Assembly: GCA_016720825.1 (NCBI GenBank)
Contig: JADKJV010000004.1
Location: 124,001 to 188,000 of the forward strand
DNA: 64,000 bases
Direction: 5' to 3'
Origin: Chitinophagaceae bacterium
GTDB lineage: Bacteria > Bacteroidota > Bacteroidia > Chitinophagales > Chitinophagaceae
Shown here: positions 26,578 through 36,516 of the stretch, piece after piece
Numbering within the stretch: the stretch's first letter is position 1
Layout: the number at the start of each line of letters is the position of its first letter
The notes under the pieces: model-generated
The model's database searches: none
What the model saw: the letters and a program-made list of their open reading frames with translations, nothing else
Told to the model about the DNA's origin: nothing
Program-made: the position numbers and the translations under genes

Positions 26578-27444
26578 GTGAAAGCAGGATTTATCAGCAT
26601 ATTTGGCAAACCGAACGCAGGAAAAAGCACCCTGCTGAACGCCCTCATGGGTGAAAAGCTGGCTATTGTTTCCAATAAAGTGCAAACCACCCGGCACCGG
26701 ATCAAAGGGATCCTGACAGAGAAAGAATACCAGCTGGTTTTTTCTGATACACCGGGTATTATTGAGCCCAGGTATAAGCTCCATGAGAAAATGATGGATG
26801 CCGTGAAGTCGGCGCTGGAAGATGGTGACCTGGCTTTGCTGATTGTGGATGTGCGGGAGAACCTGGAAGAAGCGGATGCTGTATTTTCTGCCCTGCATTT
26901 ACGGGTACCTGCGCTGGTGCTGGTCAATAAAATTGACCTGGCCGGACAGGAGCGGATCAAAGAAGCACTTGACTTTTTTGAATCACGGCCCTACTGTAAA
27001 AAAGCCATTTCGATTTCTGCATTAACCGGCCTGGCTAAAAAGAAACTGCTGAAAGAAGTGCTTGCATTTATCCCTGAAGGGGAACCCTTTTTCCCGGGGG
27101 ATGATATCAGTGACCTGCAGACACGTTTTTTTGCGAGCGAACTGATCCGGGAAAAAATATATGAACTGGCCCAGGATGAGATCCCTTATCACACTGCTGT
27201 GCTGATACGGGAGTACACCGAGAAAACCACCCTGGTGAAAATAGTAGCTGATATCATCGTTCACCGGGAAACGCAAAAAGCGATTCTCATTGGTGAGCAT
27301 GGCAGCATGATCAAAAGAATTGGTACCGACGCGAGGAAGGATATTGAAAAATTCATAGGCCAGAAAGTATTCCTCGAGTTATTTGTGAAAGTAAAACCCA
27401 AGTGGCGGGAAAACGACCTGCAACTGAAAGAATACGGTTATTAA
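26578..27444 (+). CDS. era: GTPase Era
   Basis: Era is a GTPase that assists 16S rRNA processing and 30S assembly. The 288-residue protein has G1 GKPNAGKST, G2 region TTRHR, G3 DTPGI, G4 NKID and a C-terminal KH domain (from about residue 200, with IGEHGSMIKRIGTDARKDIE). The start is GTG at 26578, giving the standard MKAGFISIFGKPNAGKS opening. The stop is 9 bases from der, so two essential GTPase genes form one operon. No frameshift is seen. Confidence 0.96.
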   Translation: MKAGFISIFGKPNAGKSTLLNALMGEKLAIVSNKVQTTRHRIKGILTEKEYQLVFSDTPGIIEPRYKLHEKMMDAVKSALEDGDLALLIVDVRENLEEADAVFSALHLRVPALVLVNKIDLAGQERIKEALDFFESRPYCKKAISISALTGLAKKKLLKEVLAFIPEGEPFFPGDDISDLQTRFFASELIREKIYELAQDEIPYHTAVLIREYTEKTTLVKIVADIIVHRETQKAILIGEHGSMIKRIGTDARKDIEKFIGQKVFLELFVKVKPKWRENDLQLKEYGY

Positions 27445-27453
27445 TAAAATTAT

Positions 27454-28769
27454 ATGTCATTTACAGTAGCGATCACCGGAAGACCCAACGTAGGGAAAAG
27501 CACTTTATTCAATCGTCTCCTTGAGCAGCGTAAAGCCATTGTGGATGATGTGAGCGGGGTGACCCGTGACCGCCAGTATGGTATTACCGACTGGAATGGT
27601 AAAACCTATAACGTAATTGATACCGGTGGTTTTGTAGCCGGCAGCGAGGATATTTTTGAGAAAGAAATCGCCAAACAGGTAATGGTGGCGGTGGAAGAAG
27701 CGAATGCCGTTATTTTTATGGTGGATGCCACCTCCGGCATCACCGCACTCGATGATTCCATGGCCAATGTACTCAGACGCAGCACAAAACCGGTTTTCCT
27801 GGTGGTGAATAAAGTAGATAACCAGGCAAGGATGTTTGAGGCCAATGAATTTTACAGTCTTGGTTTTGAAAATATATTTTTCATTGCAGCTGCAAGCGGC
27901 AGTGGTACCGGTGAACTGCTGGACGCCATTACTGAACTGATTACTGAAGATGCTTCTGAAGAAGCCAAAGAAATTGCAGGTCTTCCCAAAATTGCCATCA
28001 TTGGCCAGCCCAACGTTGGTAAATCATCCCTGCTGAATGCACTGATCGGGGAAGAGCGCACTATTGTTAGTGCGATTGCCGGCACCACACGCGATACTAT
28101 CCATACGCACTATAAGATGTTCCAGAAAGAATTTGTTCTGATTGATACGGCCGGTATCCGCCGTAAAACAAAAGTGCATGAAGACCTGGAATTTTATTCT
28201 GTGATCCGTGCTATCAAGGCCATGGATGAAGCGGATGTTTGCCTGCTGCTGCTGGATGCCAGTAAAGGGAATCACGGCCCAGGACCTGAACATTTTCAGC
28301 CTGGCGGTAAAGAAAGGTAAAGGCGTGGTGTTACTTGTAAATAAATGGGATCTGGAAACAAAAGAAACCAACACAGCCCGTGATTATGAAATCGAGCTGA
28401 AGAAGAGACTGGCACCATTCAGTGATGTGCCCATCCTGTTTGTTTCTGCAAAAGAAAAACTCCGCATTTTCAAAGCGGTGGAAATTACGCTGGAAGTATG
28501 TGAAAGCCGTAACAGGAGAAGTCCCGACTTCAGAACTGAATACCGTTATTTTAAAAGCGATTGAATCTTATCACCCGCCTGTTGTCCGTGGCCATCCTGT
28601 GAAAATAAAATTCGTAACACAGTTACCAACCGCCACTCCTTCATTTGCATTTTTCTGCAATTTCCCGGATGATATTAAAACGCCGTACCGGAATTACCTG
28701 GAGAACCAGCTGAGAAGTAAGTTCCCTTTATCAGGTGTACCAGTACGTATTTATTTCCGGCAGAAATAG
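27454..28769 (+). CDS. der: GTPase Der/EngA (two frameshifts)
   Basis: Der is an essential double GTPase required for 50S assembly. The first G domain starts ITGRPNVGKSTLFNRL, the second IIGQPNVGKSSLLNAL, and the C-terminal KH-like domain ends PLSGVPVRIYFRQK. Reading breaks at about 28267 (GGG should be GG to give DASKGITAQDLNIF) and at about 28522 (one extra A, giving RRVPTSELNTVIL). Removing two bases leaves exactly 438 codons including stop, the normal size. Since the gene is essential in bacteria, the breaks are best read as sequence errors. It lies 9 bases after era. Confidence 0.95.
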
Positions 28770-29051
28770 AAATGCGGAAAGCGCTTCCGTTTACATGTTC
28801 AGGATCAAGGAATCATGTTTTTCTCTCGTAGATTTACGATCCTGCAATCAATATTTTACTTGCAAAACTTGCATTATTCAGATGCTAGAAGTACTTTGTG
28901 CATCCATCCCGATAATCTGCGCAAAACCGTACTCATTTCCACTACCTGAAAAGCTACTTCCATTTTTCCCGACTGAATGACCAGCGTCTTTTTGTAATCC
29001 TGTTCAATCAATCCTTGTTTCCTTTTGATGACCGTACACCCTTAGCAAAAG

Positions 29052-29630
29052 ATGAAACATCTGTTCGTACCACTGCTGCTTATGATGGCCATGACTGCTC
29101 ATGCCCAGTTCACCACCAACGACACAACAATAACAAACCAGCTGCCGCTCAGCCTGTCACGGGTAAAACCCACCCAGGATGAAAAAACGACTGTACAGCT
29201 GACACCCGGTAAATGGAAAATGACTAAGAACCGTGTGCTGACCGGCGGACTCATGTTCCTGGCCGGTGCTGCCAAAGGGTTTAATGAAACCCTGCAGTTT
29301 AATTACAAGGGATTCAGTAACGTTTTCCCGAAAGCCAATAAATTCTGGTTTGATCCTGCATTCAGTTTCAAGAATAAATATAAGGACCATGATCCTGCCA
29401 AGGGAGCCGCTTTCCCGTTGTCAACCTCGGTGCTTGTGATGTTTACGGATCAGTATCACCTGAATAATTTTATACACCGCGCTTCATTAACAGCAGCGCT
29501 GGTGATTAAAATCGGCGAAGGCAAGAAGCCTTTCAAACATTATGTGTATGACGTTTTGTATTACACCGCCACATACCAGGCTGGTTTTGCAGCGGTGTAT
29601 TATCCTTTCAAAGCAAGAAACCCTCAATAG
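29052..29630 (+). CDS. Secreted or membrane protein of unknown function
   Basis: The 192-residue protein has a signal peptide (MKHLFVPLLLMMAMTAHAQ), a polar stretch of about 40 residues, and then weakly hydrophobic segments near residues 65-80, 125-145 and 165-185 that could be membrane associated. I do not recognise a family. The upstream 282-base gap holds only a short GGAAAGCGCTTCC hairpin just after der. It is convergent, with one base between, to the DUF4954 gene, which suggests no shared role. Confidence 0.65.
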   Translation: MKHLFVPLLLMMAMTAHAQFTTNDTTITNQLPLSLSRVKPTQDEKTTVQLTPGKWKMTKNRVLTGGLMFLAGAAKGFNETLQFNYKGFSNVFPKANKFWFDPAFSFKNKYKDHDPAKGAAFPLSTSVLVMFTDQYHLNNFIHRASLTAALVIKIGEGKKPFKHYVYDVLYYTATYQAGFAAVYYPFKARNPQ

Positions 29631-29631
29631 G

Positions 29632-31831
29632 TCAGCGGAATAATTGTTTCAGCCTGTTAACGGTTTCAGTAAATGACTGAAAATCGGATTCCTGCTGGTT
29701 GATAAACGGATTGTCTGCCAGCCCGCCAATCACCTCATTCATTTCTGTAAAGTTGTTATACGTCATTTGCCGGAAAGGATTGTCGTAATCACGGGCTCTT
29801 GACCAGCGGATATTTTCCACCATTTTTTGTTTGATAGCCAGCACGGAATCCAGCAACTCCCTGAATTTGGATTTTGTGAAACGGCTGTGTGTGAGTCCTG
29901 TAATTTCCAGCAGGGATGCATACGCATGCCCGAGTTTGTCTTTCCCGTATTCTTTGCTCTTCCTGGTATAAAACGCATGCATATCATCCCAGCCGCCAAT
30001 TTTACCGTTTTTAATCTGCCTGACGAGTTGTTGCAGGGAAGCCGCCGGCATCAGTTGACCGCCGGTATTCACCCATTGTCCGCGTTCTGCATTTTGGGGA
30101 AGGGATGCTTTGAATTTTTCCCATGATTTAAATTTCTTTTCTTCCACCTGCCTGATCAGTTCCTGCATGCCGTAATAAACCACCAGTTCTTTAAAGATGG
30201 TCCACGATCCGCTTTCAGGATAACTGTTTTGCGGTTGCTGTTCTCAAATCCGGCGGCAAGTATTTCAAGCGATTGAACTGTTTCCGGTTTTTTCTGCAAT
30301 AAGCCGGCGCCGGTCTTTGCCAGCTGTTCTTCTTTAATTGTTTTTTTATTTTTTAAAGCCCAGGCCCTGCCCGTTTGTTTTTCCAGGATATCAAGTGCTT
30401 CAAATACTTCATTGATACTGTCGGGCGCCACGAAATCATATTCAATCACCTGGTCTTTATTCACCCTTTTATCGCGGCTCTGGTATTTACCGGCATTCCG
30501 GGAAAGCGCGTACATATTATACATGAACCAGTAGGCCGGCATCACCAGCAACCGGTCGTTATGCACATCATTACTCACGAGTGAGAAAGGAATCGGGATA
30601 TTCAGTTCTGCCGGGAAATCCCCTTTGGCGATCAGTGTGAAGGATGCAAATTTTGAATTGTGTTTCAAACTCACACAAAGGCCTGGCCAGAATCCGCGAC
30701 CAGCAATTATTTCACCATCTGCACCGCGTGAATTGTGGTTGGAGCCGACGGTTGCCCCTGCGGCCATATTGCTTTGTCCCATTACAGTGGCTGCACAGAG
30801 AAAGGAATTATTATGGTGTTGTTCATGTGCCGGGAAGATCAGTGAGTTGAGTACTTCACAGCAGGAGATGGTGGAGTTATCACCCAGGAATGAATTGATC
30901 AGCCTGGCACCGTATTTCAACTGGGAATTTGAACCCATCATGAAACGAACGGCTTTTACCCCGTAAAAAATCCGGCAGCCAAAACCCACCACGCCATTTA
31001 CCAGTTCACATCCTTCCCCGATTTGTGATTTCGCATCTCCCGAGGAATTAATGGTAAGGTTTTTCAGTTTGTTGGCTCCTTTGATATAGGCATCTGATCC
31101 AATCCACACATCTTTAATGATCCGGCTGTTTTTAATAACCGTGCGGTCGCCGATCTTGCCATAATAACCACGGCGGGTATCAAATTTCTGGTCGGTAAAC
31201 TCACGGAATTTCTGCAACAGGTTTTTATCGTCCCGGAATTTTGACCAGATCCAAGCATCTGCACATAACATCCCGTTAAAGGGCAGAACCTTACGGCCGG
31301 CATTTTCATTGCAGATTTCCATCCATACGCGTACTGATTCTGTTTCTCCTTCTTTCAGCACACCATTGCCGAACTTGGAATGGTCAGTTGTTGCCAGTTC
31401 ATTTACATTGACCAGCATGACCTCATTACCCAATATATAATGACTCAGGAAATTCACATTGTCAATCACTACATTGTCGCCAATGTCACAACTGATAATA
31501 GTACTGTTGTATAAACCATGGGCATCCGCAGGTTATTAAACTCCATAAACCAGGGCTCCAGTTTGCCTATACGCACGAGTCCAAAAAAACTGCAGTTCTT
31601 CACCAACTGCGGATCAAATGCCTGGGCTACCAGTACATTATTCCAGTTGTCTGAACTGTTTTTGTTACGGGTCAGTACCGTGATTTCGCCAGGGGTCAGT
31701 TTCCGGTATCGGATACCGCTCCTGTTTTGTATGTTGCGTAAATGATATTCATTTTTCCCTTTCGGGATAAACTCTTTTGCAATAAAATTATAGCCCAGTG
31801 AGGAGAGGGGTTGCTTTGTTATATGATTCAT
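29632..31831 (-). CDS. DUF4954 family protein, predicted left-handed beta-helix (two frameshifts)
   Basis: Three adjoining frames make one protein of about 733 residues matching the Bacteroidota DUF4954 family. The middle part has hexapeptide-like repeats of the acyl/nucleotidyl-transferase beta-helix type (for example IGDRTVIKNSRIIKDVWIGSDAYIKG and LGDNSTISCCEVLNSLIFP in shorter pieces). Breaks lie near 31518 (GG should be GGG, restoring RMPMGLYNSTIISCDIGDN) and near 30205 (one missing base, restoring YPESGSWTIFKELVVYYGMQ). There is no signal peptide. The biochemical activity of the family is unknown; a nucleotide-sugar link is plausible only because glmS lies just upstream on the same strand. 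Confidence 0.82.
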
Positions 31832-31878
31832 GCGGATAAGGTTAGTAAGAAGATAGCAGGCTTTTAATGGGGTGTTAC

Positions 31879-33717
31879 TTATTCCACCGTAACTGATTTG
31901 GCGAGGTTGCGCGGTTTGTCAACATCCAGTTCTTTCGCCACACCAATATAGTAAGCCAGCAATTGCAATGCCACTACGCTCAGCATAGGTGCCAGGATCT
32001 CGTCGGCTTCCGGTACTACCATTACATCATCAGATAAACCGCGGGAAACATCATCACCTTCTGTGATTACAGAAATGATTTTCCCTTTACGCGCTTTGAT
32101 CTCCTGCATATTACTCACCACTTTTTCATGGTAGGCATCTTTGGTGGCCACAAATACAACCGGCAGTTCTTCATCCACCAGTGCAATCGGGCCGTGTTTC
32201 ATTTCTGCTGCCGGATAACCTTCTGCATGTATGTAGGAAATTTCTTTCAGTTTGAGTGCACCTTCCAGAGCAACGGGGAAATTATATCCCCGTCCGAGAT
32301 ACAGGAAGTCGCGCGCATCTTTGTATTTTTCTGCCAGTGCTTTGATGGAATCATGCTGCTGCAGGGTCCAGGCTACTTTCTCCGGGATTTCTTCCATCTG
32401 TAAAAGGAGGTTCATATACCGTTCCTGAGAAATGGTGCCTTTCATATAACCGATCTTCAGTGCAATCATAGTCAGTACAGCCAGCTGTGCAGTAAATGCT
32501 TTAGTACTGGCTACACCTATTTCAGGACCCGCATGAGTATAAGCGCCACTGTGGCTTATTCTGGCAATGGAAGAACCCACCACATTAACGACGCCAAGTA
32601 TAATCGCTCCTTTTGATTTGGCATTCTCAATGGCTACCAGAGTATCTGCGGTCTCACCACTCTGTGAAATCGCAATAATCACATCCCCTTTATGGATAAC
32701 AGGGTTCCGGTAACGGAATTCTGAAGCATATTCCACTTCCACATTAATGCGGCAGAGTTCTTCGAAAATATATTCCGCCACAAGACCGGCATGCCAGCTG
32801 GTACCACAAGCCACTATTACAATGCGGTTGGCATTCATGATCTGCTCGGCGTATTGCTGGATACCACTCATGGTTATTGTACCTGCAATTGCATCCAGCC
32901 GGCCGCGTAAACAATCATAAATAGTACGGGGCTGTTCGAAAATTTCCTTCAGCATGAAATGATCATACCCGCCTTTTTCTATTGAAGCAAGTTCAATATC
33001 CAGTTTCTGTACATACGGCGTCAGTTTTTCATTCCCCAGGTTTTTAAGGATCAGTTCATCAGGCCTGATGATCGCCAGTTCATAATCGTTTACATACACC
33101 ACTTCTTTGGTGTACTCCAGCATGGGGGAGGCATCAGATCCCAGGAAATGTTCTCCTTTGCCAATACCAATCACCAGCGGACTTCCTTTCCTGGCTGCAA
33201 TAATCGTATCAGGTTTATCAGCATCCAGCAGCAATATCACATAAGCGCCGGTAACACGTTTGAGTGCCACCCGAACAGCCTCTTCCAGATCACACTGGTT
33301 GTTGTTCCTGATTTCTTCAATGAAATTGAGGAGTACTTCTGTATCCGTATCACTGGTAAATGAATATCCTTTGTTTACCAGTTCCTGTTTAAGCTGGGAA
33401 TAATTTTCTATGATCCCGTTATGGATCATGGCGAGTTTACCGCTGGCAGACTGGTGCGGGTGTGCATTCCGGTCGCTGGGCTCGCCGTGTGTGGCCCATC
33501 GGGTATGACCGATGCCTACGTGGGCATTTAAATCCTGGCCGACAATATTATCTTCCAGTTCGGCCACTCTGCCTTTCTTCTTGAATACTTTAAGGCCACT
33601 GCCATTTTGTAATGCAACGCCGGTACTGTCGTATCCCCTGTATTCCAAACGCTTCAGTCCTTTAATAATAATAGGATAGGCCTGGCGTGTTCCGGTATAT
33701 CCAACGATTCCGCACAT
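31879..33717 (-). CDS. glmS: Glutamine--fructose-6-phosphate aminotransferase
   Basis: GlmS makes glucosamine-6-phosphate, the first step to UDP-GlcNAc for peptidoglycan and lipid A. The 612-residue protein starts MCGIVGYTG, exposing Cys1 as the glutaminase nucleophile, and has the class-II amidotransferase segment GIGHTRWATHGEPSDRNAHP followed by two SIS domains (CGTSWHAGL, SQSGETADT) and the terminal KSVTVE. Length and motifs are normal. A TACCTTTG -7 element lies 36 nt upstream. No glmS ribozyme is visible in the short leader. Confidence 0.97.
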   Translation of the reverse strand: MCGIVGYTGTRQAYPIIIKGLKRLEYRGYDSTGVALQNGSGLKVFKKKGRVAELEDNIVGQDLNAHVGIGHTRWATHGEPSDRNAHPHQSASGKLAMIHNGIIENYSQLKQELVNKGYSFTSDTDTEVLLNFIEEIRNNNQCDLEEAVRVALKRVTGAYVILLLDADKPDTIIAARKGSPLVIGIGKGEHFLGSDASPMLEYTKEVVYVNDYELAIIRPDELILKNLGNEKLTPYVQKLDIELASIEKGGYDHFMLKEIFEQPRTIYDCLRGRLDAIAGTITMSGIQQYAEQIMNANRIVIVACGTSWHAGLVAEYIFEELCRINVEVEYASEFRYRNPVIHKGDVIIAISQSGETADTLVAIENAKSKGAIILGVVNVVGSSIARISHSGAYTHAGPEIGVASTKAFTAQLAVLTMIALKIGYMKGTISQERYMNLLLQMEEIPEKVAWTLQQHDSIKALAEKYKDARDFLYLGRGYNFPVALEGALKLKEISYIHAEGYPAAEMKHGPIALVDEELPVVFVATKDAYHEKVVSNMQEIKARKGKIISVITEGDDVSRGLSDDVMVVPEADEILAPMLSVVALQLLAYYIGVAKELDVDKPRNLAKSVTVE

Positions 33718-33753
33718 GGTTATTGATTTTAATTAAGTCTTTAATGGGTCGGC

Positions 33754-33761
33754 CAAAGGTA
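33754..33761 (-). promoter_or_regulatory. -7 element of glmS
   Basis: TACCTTTG on the minus strand, 36 nt before the ATG. Confidence 0.5.
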
Positions 33762-33804
33762 TAAAAATAAACCATGGATAAATATTTCCCGCAAAAAACC
33801 GCAA

Positions 33805-35196
33805 TTAAAGCAAAGTGCCGCTGAGGAGCATGTAGGCAACGGAGAAATAGATCACCAGCCCGGTAACATCCACCAGGGTGGCTACAAAAGGAGCTGAGCT
33901 GACAGCGGGGTCGGCGCCGCATCTTTTTAATATCAGGGGGAGCATACTTCCGGCGAGTGTTCCCCAGAGAACTACGCCAACCAGGGTAATGCCAACAGTA
34001 ATGCCGATGGCCATCCAGTTTGCGCCATATAATTCCGGGGCAAAAGAATGCCAGGCGAAAATGCGCAAAAAGCCAATGATCCCCAGCACCGTTCCCAACA
34101 AGAGACCGGAGATGATTTCCCGGCGCATCACCCGCCACCAGTCGCGAACTGTTATCTCACCCACCGCCATGGCCTGGATGATGAGCGTGGAAGCCTGGGA
34201 ACCGCTGTTACCACCGCTGGAGATGATCAGGGGAACAAATAAAGCAAGCACTACGGCTTTTTTTATTTCATCTTCAAAATAAGCCATGGCAGTAGCCGTC
34301 AGTAATTCACCAAGAAAGAGAATGACCAGCCACACCACTCTTTTTTTGAATAAACGGAATATGGGCATTTCCAGGTAAGGCTCATTCAATGCGGCTGTAC
34401 CACCGATCTTCTGCATGTCTTCACTGAATTCTTCACTGGCCACCCAAAGGATATCATCAATGGTAATAATGCCCAGCAGTTTGTTACTCCTGCTCACTAC
34501 AGGCAGCGCCACGCGGTTATTCATTTTAAAAACTTCAGCAGCTGTTTCCTGGTCGTCTTCGGGATGCAATGAAATAAAACGTTCATCCATCAGGTCGGAA
34601 ACCAGTTTGTCGGGGGAATTGAGGATAAAATCCCGGATGCGGATATCATCCAGTAACTCCCCTTTGTTATTGATCACATAAATCACGTTGATCGTTTCAC
34701 TGTCTTTCCCGAATTTCCGGATGGTAGAGAATACTTCTTCAATCGTGTTTTCAGGATACACATATACATAATCCGGAGTCATCATCCGGCCGATACTGTT
34801 TTCAGGGTAACCCAGCAGGGAGAGGGTGATTTTCCGCTCATCGGGGTCCAGCAGTTTAATCAGTTCACGGACTGCATTGCTGGGCAGTTCTTCCAGGAAA
34901 TCGGTACGGTCATCCGCCGGCAGTTCGTTCAGTAACGCGGCAGTTGTATTGGCCGGCAGTTCGTGGATGATTTTTTTCTGGTTGGAATGATCCAGGATTT
35001 TAAAAACACTGGAGGCCCGGTTAACAGACATACCCGCAATAATCTGTGATTCAAATTCAGGATATTCATATACAAGACCAGCCACATCGCTGATATTCTG
35101 GTTATCCAGGAATTCCCGGATCTGCAGTTTATCCTCAGTGCCGATCACTGCTTCAAATTTCTCCTGTAATGATATGTCTTCCCATTCCATGGACAT
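33805..35196 (-). CDS. mgtE: Magnesium transporter MgtE
   Basis: The 463-residue protein has an N-terminal acidic helical domain (about 30-130, with ELPADDRTDFLEELP), a CBS pair (about 140-260, with GRMMTPDYVYV and GIITIDDILWVA), and five C-terminal membrane helices (about 285-463) with the pore-region sequence PLIISSGGNSGSQASTL. MgtE is a Mg2+ channel gated by Mg2+ binding between the N and CBS domains. The -7 element TAATTTTG ends 4 bases before the ATG at 35196, supporting this start and predicting a leaderless mRNA. A second ATG two codons on would also fit. Confidence 0.96.
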   Translation of the reverse strand: MSMEWEDISLQEKFEAVIGTEDKLQIREFLDNQNISDVAGLVYEYPEFESQIIAGMSVNRASSVFKILDHSNQKKIIHELPANTTAALLNELPADDRTDFLEELPSNAVRELIKLLDPDERKITLSLLGYPENSIGRMMTPDYVYVYPENTIEEVFSTIRKFGKDSETINVIYVINNKGELLDDIRIRDFILNSPDKLVSDLMDERFISLHPEDDQETAAEVFKMNNRVALPVVSRSNKLLGIITIDDILWVASEEFSEDMQKIGGTAALNEPYLEMPIFRLFKKRVVWLVILFLGELLTATAMAYFEDEIKKAVVLALFVPLIISSGGNSGSQASTLIIQAMAVGEITVRDWWRVMRREIISGLLLGTVLGIIGFLRIFAWHSFAPELYGANWMAIGITVGITLVGVVLWGTLAGSMLPLILKRCGADPAVSSAPFVATLVDVTGLVIYFSVAYMLLSGTLL

Positions 35197-35200
35197 GTGT

Positions 35201-35208
35201 CAAAATTA
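35201..35208 (-). promoter_or_regulatory. -7 element of mgtE, 4 nt before ATG
   Basis: TAATTTTG on the minus strand is followed by ACAC and the mgtE ATG, the same spacing as at ispH, lipB and the TrmH-type gene. Confidence 0.55.
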
Positions 35209-35306
35209 AGGATTCACTTCCTGGTATAAGCGGATCATTGATGATAACAATTGATTAACGGGGCAGGGTAAATTTCGTTGAACACACAAAATCCTTATTT
35301 TAGGGA

Positions 35307-35690
35307 ATGATCCTTCCTTACCTGTTAATCGGCCCCACTAAAAATATGGGCCGGGGTGTATTTACGACAGAAGATATACCTGCTGATACGACTATTGAAA
35401 TAGCGCCTGTGATATTGATGTCTGCGGACGACCGTCTTCATCTCGACCAAACCCTGCTGCACGATTATATTTTTGAATGGAAAGGGGAGGGAGGTGCCTG
35501 TTGCATGGCGCTGGGATATGTTCCTGTTTACAATCATGCATCACCTTCCAGTTGTGAATATGAAATGGATTATGCACATGGTTTGATTACTGTCAAAACA
35601 GTCAGGGATATCAAAGCAGGCGAAGAATTATTTATCAATTACAATGGCGACTGGAACAATCCGGATCCGGTTTGGTTTGAAACCAAATAA
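35307..35690 (+). CDS. SET-domain protein, putative lysine methyltransferase
   Basis: At 127 residues this is a minimal SET domain: GRGVFTTEDIPADTTIE at the N-terminus, VYNHASPSSCEYEMD in place of the RFxNHSCxPN motif, and KAGEELFINYNGDW for the catalytic tyrosine region. SET enzymes transfer methyl groups from SAM to protein lysines. There is no pre-SET or post-SET zinc cluster. The substrate in a bacterium is unknown. It is monocistronic, divergent from mgtE, and ends in a strong hairpin. The first in-frame ATG is used; no Shine-Dalgarno sequence is expected in this group. Confidence 0.85.
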   Translation: MILPYLLIGPTKNMGRGVFTTEDIPADTTIEIAPVILMSADDRLHLDQTLLHDYIFEWKGEGGACCMALGYVPVYNHASPSSCEYEMDYAHGLITVKTVRDIKAGEELFINYNGDWNNPDPVWFETK

Positions 35691-35694
35691 AAAA

Positions 35695-35718
35695 ACCCTT
35701 CCGGCTGGAAGGGTCTTT
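35695..35718. terminator. Bidirectional terminator
   Basis: ACCCTTCC (35695-35702) pairs with GGAAGGGT (35707-35714) around GGCT, with A and T runs on both sides, between the convergent SET and CHRD genes. Confidence 0.85.
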
Positions 35719-35737
35719 TACAAAAAATATAATGCGA

Positions 35738-36226
35738 TTACTGGAACCTGATTTGCCCGCGGATTTCACCGGCAGGGAAAGCTGCAGTACGGATATTCAT
35801 ATAATATACACCGTTTAACAGATCGGCTTCTTTAACAGTTGTACCATCCGCAAATAAAAACCCGGTATATGTTCCTGTGGAAGGGAATAAAGTGGGGTTA
35901 GATGCTGCGAGGATAGTCTGAACAACTGTGGGAGATGCATAACCAGTTGGTGCAAGTCCAAAGATGTTTACGCCAATTGGTGCTCCACTAAGGCCAGAGT
36001 ACCTGACAGTATAAGATAATGTACGGGTATCCCTGCGGTAAACCACATCCATCGTGCCTAAAGCAGGTGATGTGCTGGCCGGGGCTTCCTGGGCACCAGT
36101 CATGGGAATACCCAGTTTTGAATACTCAAGAATTCTTTTTTTATCTGCATCACGCTCACAGGAAGTAAGGCTGGCAGATAAAGTCAATACGGTTACAAAT
36201 AAAGCAGTTAGTTTAATCCATTTCAT
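35738..36226 (-). CDS. CHRD-domain lipoprotein
   Basis: A lipoprotein signal with lipobox LTSC (cysteine 23) leads into a single CHRD domain of about 120 residues, showing the paired strands PMTGAQEAPASTSPALGTMDVVY and the end YYMNIRTAAFPAGEIRGQIRF (given here in part). CHRD domains occur in chordin and in many bacterial secreted proteins; their bacterial function is unknown. The protein should be anchored to a membrane facing the periplasm or outside. It lies downstream of mutS beyond a 290-base repeat-bearing gap and is probably transcribed separately. Confidence 0.85.
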   Translation of the reverse strand: MKWIKLTALFVTVLTLSASLTSCERDADKKRILEYSKLGIPMTGAQEAPASTSPALGTMDVVYRRDTRTLSYTVRYSGLSGAPIGVNIFGLAPTGYASPTVVQTILAASNPTLFPSTGTYTGFLFADGTTVKEADLLNGVYYMNIRTAAFPAGEIRGQIRFQ

Positions 36227-36352
36227 GATAGCGGGATTTGTGGTAAAAATAAGAAGATTTTGTATATGAAGCTATTTTTCTGAAAAAAGGCCGGGGGGTG
36301 TGAGTAACCTGTTAATCAGGGGGTTGTTTGGGGCAGGGGCAGGGTAAATTAA

Positions 36353-36510
36353 GAGTCTTTACCACATAGGAACATAGGCACATAGGGACACATAGGAATA
36401 CAATCGAAGAGTTCCTATAGAAGTGACTTTTTAAAGCACAGGGGTTGCGTATTTGTATTTCTATGTGCTTCTATGTGTCTATGTGCCTATCCCATGGGCA
36501 GTAAAGACTC
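36353..36510. repeat. Nested palindromic intergenic element, CACATAGG units
   Basis: An exact 10-bp outer clamp (GAGTCTTTAC at 36353-36362 with 36501-36510) encloses arms of CACATAGG-type units (36363-36403) mirrored by CTATGTG units (36452-36490). It fills most of the gap between mutS and the CHRD gene; the remaining 120 bases (36227-36352) show no gene. Confidence 0.8.
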
Positions 36511-36516
36511 TCTGTA

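Noticed and set aside
33718..33804. glmS ribozyme upstream of glmS
   Set aside because: The leader is only about 40 nt and has no matching core; such ribozymes are mainly in Firmicutes.
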